Part shown: in pieces, positions 1-5,076 of the stretch
How positions within the stretch are numbered: position 1 is the first letter of the stretch
Layout of the letters: every line of letters starts with the position of its first letter
Origin: Actinoplanes rectilineatus
GTDB taxonomy: Bacteria; Actinomycetota; Actinomycetes; Mycobacteriales; Micromonosporaceae
Length of the DNA stretch: 9,248 nt
NCBI RefSeq assembly: GCF_000962825.1
Contig: NZ_JZKF01000154.1
Location: 1-9,248, forward strand
Direction of reading: 5' to 3'
Program-made: the position numbers and the translations under genes
Notes under the pieces: generated by a model
The model's database searches: none
What the model was told of the DNA's origin: nothing
The model's input: the letters and a program-made list of their open reading frames with translations, nothing else

Positions 1-59
1 TCGACCGCCACACCTACAAGGCCACCACCAGCATCAACGTCGTCACCGACGAGCCTTGA
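1..59 (+). CDS. C-terminal end of an unidentified protein (5' truncated by the window)
   Basis: The third forward frame reads 18 residues, DRHTYKATTSINVVTDEP, then TGA at 57-59. Seventeen of the 18 sense codons end in G or C, which is typical of real genes in this DNA and much stronger than in the other two frames. The stop is 16 bases from the stop of the convergent dehydrogenase-like gene, a natural gene-end arrangement. The residues are polar and beta-strand-like, with no motif I recognise, so no function is assigned. A secreted or surface protein is possible, but this is only a guess from composition. Confidence 0.55.
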   Translation, partial: DRHTYKATTSINVVTDEP

Positions 60-75
60 CGCATGAGCCATCCGC

Positions 76-993
76 CTAACTGAACGGCGTTGCGACTAGC
101 CGGGCCACGACCTCGTAGGCACGATCGGCGTCGACCGGGTCGAAGTCGGGGCCGTCCACCGGGATCGGGGTGCCACGGCGCAGCGCGGTCAGCGGTGCAG
201 TCGGCGGGCGGGCCGGCGGGTCGGCCGGCGAAATGGTGGGTGGGCCGGCCTGCGGAACCGTGAGTGGGCCGGCCGGCGGAGCGGTAGGTGGGCTGGATGG
301 CGGAACCGTGAGTGGGCCGGCCGGCGGAACGGTAGGCGGGCCGGATGGCGGAATGGTGAGTGGGTCGGTGAGCAGCGGCATCAGACGGTCGGCGGCGGTC
401 GTGGTGGAGGAGGCGAACAGGCGGGCGGCCACCGCCAGCAGCGTGCGGGTGGGCTGCCGCAGGTGCCGGTGCAGGCCGCTGTCGACGAACAGCGGGTTGT
501 ACAGGACGTACCGGATGCGGCTGGTCGGGTCGCGGCGGGTGAAACCGGCGCCGAGCAGGTCGTTCATCCGGGTGCCCTGCAGGACCGCGCGCATCATCCG
601 GTACTCGCGGGTGAGTTGCAGGTCGTCCCAGTGGATGACGCCGCCCTTGATGCCGCCGGTCCCGGTCAGGCTGAGGATCATCGGATGGTCCGCGCGGTTC
701 AGGGCGGGGCGCAGGCCCTCGGCGAGCAGGTACCGGGCCAGCACCATGATGGCGAAGGACCGTTCGAAACCTTCGGCGGTCTCCACACGCTGCGGGCTGA
801 ACGCCCCGGCGGACAGGACCAGGGTGTCGATCCGGTCGGGGAGTCGCCGGATCAGGGCGTCGGTGGCGGCGACCGAGGTGAGATCGGCGTCGGCGCTGCC
901 GAGGGCGATCACCCGATCACCGCGTTGTCTCAGGCGGGCGGCGAGGGCGCCGCCGATGCCGCGGGTCCCACCCGCGATGACCACTGTGCGCAT
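76..993 (-). CDS. Short-chain dehydrogenase/reductase-like protein with a proline-rich octapeptide repeat insert
   Basis: A 305-residue protein with a Rossmann start, MRTVVIAGGTRGIGG; the glycine motif GGTRGIG is at residues 8-14 and LSAG (60-63) stands where classical SDRs have NAG. This predicts an NAD(P)-binding cytoplasmic oxidoreductase of unknown substrate. The usual catalytic YxxxK is not evident: the matching helix reads EYRMMRAVLQGTRMNDLL (130-147), with Tyr131/Arg135 or Leu138/Arg142 at the possible positions, so activity is uncertain. Residues about 211-262 are octapeptide repeats of the type PPAGPLTV, inserted before a normal-looking tail (RRGTPIPVDGPDFDPVDADRAYEVV). The ATG at 993 was chosen because the Rossmann strand begins there; the open frame continues upstream but only as an antisense shadow of the HxlR gene. 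That gene starts 48 bp away in the opposite direction and may control this one. Confidence 0.85.
   Translation of the reverse strand: MRTVVIAGGTRGIGGALAARLRQRGDRVIALGSADADLTSVAATDALIRRLPDRIDTLVLSAGAFSPQRVETAEGFERSFAIMVLARYLLAEGLRPALNRADHPMILSLTGTGGIKGGVIHWDDLQLTREYRMMRAVLQGTRMNDLLGAGFTRRDPTSRIRYVLYNPLFVDSGLHRHLRQPTRTLLAVAARLFASSTTTAADRLMPLLTDPLTIPPSGPPTVPPAGPLTVPPSSPPTAPPAGPLTVPQAGPPTISPADPPARPPTAPLTALRRGTPIPVDGPDFDPVDADRAYEVVARLVATPFS
236..355. repeat. 24-bp in-frame tandem repeat (octapeptide minisatellite) inside the SDR gene
   Basis: Five contiguous 24-bp units lie at 236-259, 260-283, 284-307, 308-331 and 332-355, with degraded partial units on both sides (about 212-235 and 356-376). 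Units alternate between two forms: one begins GTGAGTGGGCCGGCCGGCGG, the other GTAGGTGGGCTGGATGGCGG. This gives a 48-bp higher-order period. On the coding strand each unit gives eight residues such as PPAGPLTV or PPSGPPTV, so changes in copy number keep the frame. Confidence 0.9.
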
Positions 994-1041
994 ACTGCGA
1001 TGGTGGACAACGCGACGGTGGTGGCGAAAGAAGGCACATTG

Positions 1042-1407
1042 ATGTCCCCGGTGATCGCGCTGCCGGTCACGCCCGCCGACCGGCAACGCTGCCCGGCGAC
1101 GGACGTGCTGGCCCGGGTCGGGGAGAAGTGGACGATCCTGCTGCTGGCGATCCTGCGGGACGGGCCGCGCGGATTCAACGAACTGGACCGGCTGGTGCAG
1201 GGCATCAGTCGGCGCATGCTCACGCGTACCCTCAGAAGCCTGGAATCTGATGGTCTGATCAGCCGCCGGCAGGTCGATCAGCGGGTGGAATATGCCCTGA
1301 CCGGTCTGGGTCGCTCCCTGTTGCCGCTGGTCGTGGCGGTGGGGGAGTGGGCCGTGGCGCACGCCTCCGAGATCGACCAGGCCCGCGCGGCAGCCGGTCA
1401 GCGGTGA
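1042..1407 (+). CDS. HxlR-family winged-helix transcriptional regulator
   Basis: A 121-residue protein that fits the small HxlR family, dimeric winged-helix DNA-binding regulators often encoded back-to-back with the oxidoreductase they control. Typical features are Cys17 in RCPATDVLARVGEKWTILLL (the family usually has C-P near the N-terminus, then G-x-K-W), the segment GPRGFNELDRLVQGISRRML (41-60) and the helix TRTLRSLESDGLISRR (61-76) leading into the wing. The ATG at 1042 was chosen because AAAGAAGG lies at 1027-1034, 7 bases upstream; an in-frame ATG at 1000 would add 14 unrelated residues and nearly touch the SDR start. The last residues, AGQR and the TGA, are the first unit of the tandem repeat that follows. 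Repression of the divergent SDR gene is an inference from arrangement; the effector is unknown. Confidence 0.9.
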   Translation: MSPVIALPVTPADRQRCPATDVLARVGEKWTILLLAILRDGPRGFNELDRLVQGISRRMLTRTLRSLESDGLISRRQVDQRVEYALTGLGRSLLPLVVAVGEWAVAHASEIDQARAAAGQR

Positions 1408-1537
1408 ACACAAAGCCGGTCAGCGGTGAACACAAAGCCGGTCAGCGGTGAGCCCAGAGCCGGTCAGCGGTGAACACAAAGCCGGTCGGCGGTGAGCCGA
1501 AGCCGGTCAGCGGTGAGCCGGAGCCGGTCAGCGGTGA
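1393..1537. repeat. Tandem 21-22 bp repeat between convergent genes, containing both stop codons
   Basis: Six full units and a partial seventh: 1393-1414, 1415-1436, 1437-1458 and 1459-1480 (22 bp), 1481-1501 and 1502-1522 (21 bp), then 1523-1537. The core GCCGGTCAGCGGTGA is near-invariant (one A-to-G change in unit 5). The tails vary: ACACAAA in units 1, 2 and 4, GCCCAGA in 3, GCCGAA in 5 and GCCGGA in 6. The TGA of the HxlR gene lies in unit 1, and the stop of the convergent small gene (1528-1530) lies in the last unit. There are no unique spacers, so this is not a CRISPR array. Confidence 0.92.
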
Positions 1538-1794
1538 TTGGTGGGGCCGCAGACGAGGTGCCCGTCGCGGTCGAAGGCGTAGACCCAGGCACCTTTGGTC
1601 GTGTCGCGGTCGTCCTTCCACCTGACGAACAGTTCACCGGGCCGCCCGTGTGTGGCGGCGCTCCATGGTGCGGCCTCGTCCGGGCCGAGTTCGCGAACGC
1701 CGGACAGCCGGTGCCGCCGCACGTTGCGATCCCGCGATCGGGTCGTCCGGTATGCCCGGTTCAGATGCTCGAACTGTGGTCGATCCGCGCTCAT
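1528..1794 (-). CDS. Small hypothetical protein
   Basis: An 88-residue protein starting MSADRPQFEHLNRAYRTTRS that I do not recognise. It is basic and hydrophilic, with no signal peptide or membrane segment. The C-terminal half (GELFVRWKDDRD, then GAWVYAFDRDGHLVCG) alternates hydrophobic and charged residues like a small beta-sheet domain, and its aromatic content supports real coding. The ATG at 1794 was preferred over an in-frame GTG at 1803 because a G-rich GGGGGTGGGG stretch lies just upstream and could serve as ribosome binding site. It follows the ArsR-type gene on the same strand with a 54-bp gap, so co-transcription is possible. The stop codon and the last His-Arg fall within the tandem repeat shared with the convergent HxlR gene. 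Confidence 0.6.
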   Translation of the reverse strand: MSADRPQFEHLNRAYRTTRSRDRNVRRHRLSGVRELGPDEAAPWSAATHGRPGELFVRWKDDRDTTKGAWVYAFDRDGHLVCGPTNHR

Positions 1795-1848
1795 GCACCC
1801 CACCCCCGTGCCGAGAAGTGTCCTCAGCCACCATCCAAGAGCGCCACG

Positions 1849-2145
1849 TCAAGTCCTCGATCCGTCAGCCGGCCAGGGCTGCTCCCAGAAGCGGCGGTAG
1901 GGGGCCAGCCACGCGTCGATCTCGGCGAGAGGGGCGGGGTTCAGTTCGTACCACCGGCGTTGGGCCTCGGGCCGGACCCGGACCAAGCCCGCCTCGCGCA
2001 GGGCCCGCAGGTGTTTGGACGTGCCGGGCTGGCTGAGGCCGAGCTCGGCGGTCAGCTCGCCGACCAGGCGCGGCCGGTCCAGGAGCAGGTCGAGGATGCG
2101 GCGGCGGGTGGGGTCGGCGAGCATGTCGAAGGTGGTGGACTGCAC
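1849..2145 (-). CDS. ArsR-family winged-helix repressor, non-metal-sensing type
   Basis: A 98-residue ArsR/SmtB-fold regulator. The segment TTFDMLADPTRRRILDLL is followed by the recognition region LTAELGLSQPGTSKHLRALREAGLVRVR, the wing RRWYELNPAPL and the tail WLAPYRRFWE. There is no cysteine and no CxC metal motif, so metal sensing is unlikely. This subtype is commonly found beside a gene for an SRPBCC/AHSA1-type protein, but here the next gene is an unrelated 88-residue protein. I chose the GTG at 2145: a -35/-10 pair upstream would start transcription at about this codon, giving a leaderless mRNA. An in-frame ATG at 2187 would overlap the end of the GGDEF-EAL gene and add an atypical N-terminus (MPLRLYSCTGILRW). 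Autorepression is likely for the family but not shown. Confidence 0.88.
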   Translation of the reverse strand: MQSTTFDMLADPTRRRILDLLLDRPRLVGELTAELGLSQPGTSKHLRALREAGLVRVRPEAQRRWYELNPAPLAEIDAWLAPYRRFWEQPWPADGSRT

Positions 2146-2152
2146 CCACCGC

Positions 2153-2181
2153 AAAATACCGGTACAGCTATATAACCGCAA
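2153..2181 (-). promoter_or_regulatory. Putative leaderless promoter of the ArsR gene, with an overlapping TACCGGTA palindrome
   Basis: Read on the - strand, TTGCGG (2181-2176) and TATTTT (2158-2153) are separated by 17 bp, and the expected transcription start falls at about 2146, right at the GTG start codon. The -35 hexamer lies inside the last codons of the GGDEF-EAL gene, whose TAG is at 2170-2168. The 8-bp palindrome TACCGGTA (2157-2164) overlaps the -10 and is a candidate operator. The region is markedly AT-rich for this DNA. Confidence 0.5.
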
Positions 2182-3871
2182 CGGCATTTATGCCCACCGC
2201 GGCGGGTACGTCCTCCGGGTGCACCGGCCGGCACAGGTGATAGCCCTGCCCGAGATCGCAGCCCAGCGCCCGGACCGCCTGCCGCTGGAACTCGGTCTCG
2301 ATGCCCTCGACGACGGTCCGCAGCCGCAACGTGCGGGCCAGGTCCACGACCGCCCGGACCACCGCCAGGTCCTCACGGGTCGGCTCGGCGCGGCTCAGGA
2401 ACGCCCGGTCGATCTTCAACTCGTCGACCGGCAGCCGCCGCAGGTACGACAACGACGAGTACCCGGTGCCGAAGTCGTCCACCGACACCCCGACCCCGAG
2501 CGCCTTGAGATCACTGAGGCAGGCGATCGCCGCCCGCGGGTCACTCATCAGCACCGACTCGGTCAGCTCCAGGATGACCGCCGAGGCGGGCAGACCGCGG
2601 CGGGCCAGGATCCGCTCCACGTCCTCGGCGAACACCGGGTCGGTCAGCTGCCGGCCGGACACGTTGACGTTGAGGGTCAGCTCCGGCATCGTGGCCCGCC
2701 AGCGGACCGCCTGCTCCCCGGCGGTGTCCAGCACCCACCGGCCGATGTCGCGGATCAGCCCGTTCTCCTCGGCCATCGGCACGAAGTCGCCCGGGGACAC
2801 GTACCCGCGCTGGGAGCTCTGCCAGCGCACCAGGGCCTCCACCCCGGTGGCCTCGCCGGTGGCCAGCGCGAACAACGGCTGATACTGCAGGCGGAACTCG
2901 CCGAGTTCGACGGCCCGCTGCAGGTCGCCGTCGAGGGTGAGCCGGGCCAGCGCCTCGGTGTGCATGTGCGGCGCGTACACCACCACCTGCCCGGCCCCGG
3001 CCTGCTTCGCCCGGTCCATCGCGATGTCGGCGCTGCCGAGCAGGTCGCCGGCGGACGTCCCGGAAGAGGCCGTGGCCACCCCGATCCCGGCGCCGACGAA
3101 CACGTCGTGCCCACGGACCGGGAACGGCTGCCGGATCGCGTCGACGATCCGGTACGCCACCGGCAGCGCCTCGTCCGTGGTGGCGTCCGGCAACAGCACC
3201 GCGAACTCGTCCGAGCCGAGCCGGGCCGCCGTTGCGTCCGACGGCAGGCAACCGCGGATCCGGGCGGCGACCAGGCCGAGCAGCTCGTCGCCGGCCGGAT
3301 GCCCGAGACTGTCGTTGACCGCCTTGAACCGGTCCAGGTCGACGAAGAGCACACTGACCGGGCCGTCCGTGCGTAACCGCTGGTCGAGCGTCGCCAGGAA
3401 CGCCGCCCGGGTGGGCAGTCCGGTCAGCGCGTCGTGGCGTTGCCGTCCGCCGCCGGTCAGGGTGCGGCTGTGCAGGGCCAGGACGAGGCTCTGCGCCATC
3501 GCCTGCAGCAGCTGCCGTTCCCGGGAGGCGAACGGTTCCGCGGCCCGCGCCACCAGCAGCGTGACCGGGCCGAACCGGGCGGACGCCAGATGCAGCTCCC
3601 GCCCGTCCAGGTGCAGCAGCGGCCGGTCACCGGCCGCGGCCAGGGCGGCGCCGAGTGCCTCGCTCCCCGCGCCGGAGGAGAAGCCGCCCGCGCCGGAGGA
3701 GAAGCTGCCTGCGCCGGCGGCGACCAGGCCGTTCCGCAGTACCGCCCCGATCTCGCCGGCCAGTGTCTCCGCCGCCTGTTCCGCGGCGACGGTGAACGCG
3801 GCCTGCTCGCCGGCCTGCTCGCAGACCGCGGCGAAGAACGCGGTGAGCCGGCGCGCCGACCAGTCGCTCAC
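2168..3871 (-). CDS. GAF-GGDEF-EAL protein, probable cyclic-di-GMP phosphodiesterase
   Basis: A 567-residue soluble protein without membrane segments. Residues about 1-140 look like a GAF-type sensor domain ending in a signalling helix (FASRERQLLQAMAQSLVLAL). A GGDEF domain (about 145-305) carries DALTGLPTR and FVDLDRFKAVNDSLGH, but its signature is GSDEF (219-223) with no RxxD inhibitory site, so cyclase activity is doubtful. The EAL domain (about 310-557) has its key residues: EALVRW (Glu345), NVNVS (Asn403), ELTES (Glu435), DDFGTGYSSL (Asp465-Asp466), LKIDR (Lys486), VEGIE (Glu522) and GQGYHLCRP (Gln542). Hydrolysis of c-di-GMP to pGpG is therefore the likely activity. The GTG at 3871 was chosen because coherent domain sequence begins there and GGTGA lies 7 bases upstream; the open frame beyond is antisense to the next gene. 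A 7-residue repeat sits in the GAF region. Confidence 0.92.
   Translation of the reverse strand: MSDWSARRLTAFFAAVCEQAGEQAAFTVAAEQAAETLAGEIGAVLRNGLVAAGAGSFSSGAGGFSSGAGSEALGAALAAAGDRPLLHLDGRELHLASARFGPVTLLVARAAEPFASRERQLLQAMAQSLVLALHSRTLTGGGRQRHDALTGLPTRAAFLATLDQRLRTDGPVSVLFVDLDRFKAVNDSLGHPAGDELLGLVAARIRGCLPSDATAARLGSDEFAVLLPDATTDEALPVAYRIVDAIRQPFPVRGHDVFVGAGIGVATASSGTSAGDLLGSADIAMDRAKQAGAGQVVVYAPHMHTEALARLTLDGDLQRAVELGEFRLQYQPLFALATGEATGVEALVRWQSSQRGYVSPGDFVPMAEENGLIRDIGRWVLDTAGEQAVRWRATMPELTLNVNVSGRQLTDPVFAEDVERILARRGLPASAVILELTESVLMSDPRAAIACLSDLKALGVGVSVDDFGTGYSSLSYLRRLPVDELKIDRAFLSRAEPTREDLAVVRAVVDLARTLRLRTVVEGIETEFQRQAVRALGCDLGQGYHLCRPVHPEDVPAAVGINAVAVI
3666..3707. repeat. 21-bp direct repeat (two copies) inside the GAF region
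   Basis: Two 21-bp copies (3666-3686 and 3687-3707) share CCCGCGCCGGAGGAGAAGC and differ at one of their last bases; a decayed third start, CCTGCGCCGG, follows. On the coding strand this gives the Gly/Ser-rich stretch GAGSFSSGAGGFSSGAGSEA (residues about 53-72), probably a flexible loop. The period is a multiple of three, so the frame is kept. Confidence 0.75.
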
Positions 3872-3904
3872 GGAGGGGTCACCCGGAGTTCGACGGCACG
3901 TTCC

Positions 3905-3940
3905 CGGACACCGCCGGACTGTTCCGGTGCCCGGTGTCCG
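3905..3940. promoter_or_regulatory. Nested inverted repeat in the divergent intergenic region
   Basis: The outer arms CGGACACCG (3905-3913) and CGGTGTCCG (3932-3940) are a perfect 9-bp match. Inside them CCGGA (3914-3918) pairs with TCCGG (3923-3927) around a CTGT loop, leaving only TGCC (3928-3931) unpaired. The whole forms an almost continuous 14-bp stem. It lies 34 bp upstream of the GGDEF-EAL start, and just ahead of GGGGAG (3944-3949), a possible ribosome binding site for the + strand gene. It could be an operator, or an RNA hairpin in one of the leaders. Confidence 0.6.
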
Positions 3941-4208
3941 ATCGGGGAGCTCATACCGCTGCGAATCGGCAGCCGGATCCAGGAGCTGAGGCGCACAGCA
4001 GATCCGGCCCACCCGGCGTTCTCCTCGTGGCGCCCTCGACACCCACGGCCTGGTCGAGCACGCCCAGACCCGGGCGGCGGGCATCCGCCGCCGCCGGCGT
4101 CTCTTCGCGGGTACGGCCACCGCACTCGCCCTGGTTGCCGCCGGTGTCACCGTTCCGCTGGCACTCGGTGAGCAGAACCGCACCGGACTACCGCCGGCCG
4201 CGACCCCG
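3941..4208 (+). pseudogene. Out-of-frame or startless N-terminal region of the membrane-anchored protein
   Basis: The frame of the downstream gene stays open upstream to a TGA at 3987-3989, and 3990-4208 contains no ATG, GTG or TTG in that frame. Yet it reads convincingly as protein: LDTHGLVEHAQTRAAG, a basic patch IRRRRR, then a transmembrane-like segment LFAGTATALALVAAGVTVPL. A second plausible piece, ELIPLRIGSRIQELRRTADP followed by AHPAF, lies in another frame at about 3947-4021. Moving from that frame to the downstream one needs one extra base near 4022-4030. Either a frameshift (mutation or sequencing error) or a non-standard start would explain this. Confidence 0.55.
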
Positions 4209-5069
4209 GTGTACCGCACCCCATCGCAGTTCACCCTGGAGATCGCCGCCGGCTCCGGGTTCCGGATCATGAACCGGGAGAGCCAGCGCGGCGTCGAGTC
4301 CGCCATGGTCCGCAACAGCGCGATGGTGGCCGCGGACCGCCCGGAGAACGTGCCCGGCTACGCCGGCGCCGACGTCTTCGCCTTCGACCCCGGTGCCTTC
4401 GACCCGGCTGCCCTGCAGCGCGGCGAGAAGATCACCGTCGGGGGCCGCCCGGCGTTCTTCACCACCGGCCTGACCCTGCCCGACGGCATCAACGGCAACA
4501 TGGTCGTCGGCGCCACCACCGGCGTCGGCTGGCAGACCGACCAGAACGCGTGGGTGGTCGTCGCCGGCGACCCCGAGGACACCCGTGAGCAACTGCTCCA
4601 GGTGGCCGAGGGGGTCCGCCTGCACGCTCCCGAGGAGGCCCGTGCCCCGTTCCGGTTCACCGGCCTGCCCGCCGGCCAGGAGCTGACCTTCCTGTCCCTG
4701 ACCGGCGTGCACGTCCAGATCGGGTTCGGTGAGGGCGGCGTCCCGTCGGTGGCCGGTCTCCCGCGTCAGCTGCCGCTGTCGGCTCACGTGTATCCGACGT
4801 CGAACCCGGACTGGTCCGCCATCAGCCACGACCTGGGCGAACCGACCGTGATCGGCGACTTCGCCACGTGGTACCCGCCCCGCCCCAACGGCACCTACGG
4901 CGGCACCGACACCGGCGCCGACATGATCGTCCGAACGGGCGGGTGCGTCCTGGAACTGCACACCGACAACCGCATGCAGATCACCCGGCAGGACCTGACC
5001 GCCGTGGTCGAACACACCACGATCGGCGACTGCACCGACCCGGCCGGCTGGCTGCCCCTGATCGGCTGA
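4209..5069 (+). CDS. Probable membrane-anchored extracytoplasmic protein of unknown function (shortest possible form)
   Basis: From the first normal start codon in frame, a GTG at 4209, the protein has 286 residues. The start is only nominal, because convincing coding sequence with a transmembrane segment continues upstream (see the N-terminal region entry); without it the protein would lose its membrane anchor. The body is rich in beta-strand-type sequence (FTLEIAAGSGFRIMNRES, GVGWQTDQNAWVVVAGDP, ELTFLSLTGVHVQIGFGEGG). Two cysteines near the end (GGCVLELH and GDCTDPAGW) could form a disulfide outside the membrane. I recognise no enzymatic motif. The layout of short N-terminal helix, Arg-rich patch, one membrane helix and extracellular domain is common among uncharacterised actinobacterial proteins. 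It is divergent from the GGDEF-EAL gene and ends one base from the convergent GH13 stop. Confidence 0.8.
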   Translation: MYRTPSQFTLEIAAGSGFRIMNRESQRGVESAMVRNSAMVAADRPENVPGYAGADVFAFDPGAFDPAALQRGEKITVGGRPAFFTTGLTLPDGINGNMVVGATTGVGWQTDQNAWVVVAGDPEDTREQLLQVAEGVRLHAPEEARAPFRFTGLPAGQELTFLSLTGVHVQIGFGEGGVPSVAGLPRQLPLSAHVYPTSNPDWSAISHDLGEPTVIGDFATWYPPRPNGTYGGTDTGADMIVRTGGCVLELHTDNRMQITRQDLTAVVEHTTIGDCTDPAGWLPLIG

Positions 5070-5076
5070 GTCAGCC
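5064..5076. repeat. 13-bp perfect palindrome spanning two convergent stop codons
   Basis: GGCTGAGTCAGCC has 6-bp arms around G5070. The left arm contains the TGA of the membrane-protein gene (5067-5069), and the right arm contains the TGA of the GH13 gene read on the other strand (5073-5071). It has no T-tract and is too short to be a confident terminator by itself; the flanking GC-rich sequence may extend a bidirectional hairpin weakly. Confidence 0.6.

Noticed and set aside
989..999. Short inverted repeat CGCA-TAC-TGCG at the SDR start, considered as an HxlR operator
   Set aside because: Only 4-bp arms, expected often by chance in such DNA, and it overlaps the start codon of the SDR gene; I could not match it to a known HxlR site.
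994..1413. N-terminal extension of the SDR gene and, on the other strand, of the HxlR gene through the SDR gene
   Set aside because: Each extension is only the antisense shadow of the other gene: composition is Arg/Pro/His-rich without motifs, and good starts (993 and 1042) exist at the domain boundaries.
1393..1537. Possible CRISPR array
   Set aside because: Units are contiguous 21-22 bp copies with no unique spacers, and no cas genes are present.
3872..4315. 148-residue upstream extension of the GGDEF-EAL protein to an ATG at 4315
   Set aside because: The extension is Arg/Cys/Ser-rich shadow sequence opposite the membrane-protein gene and has no domain; recognisable protein begins at the GTG at 3871.
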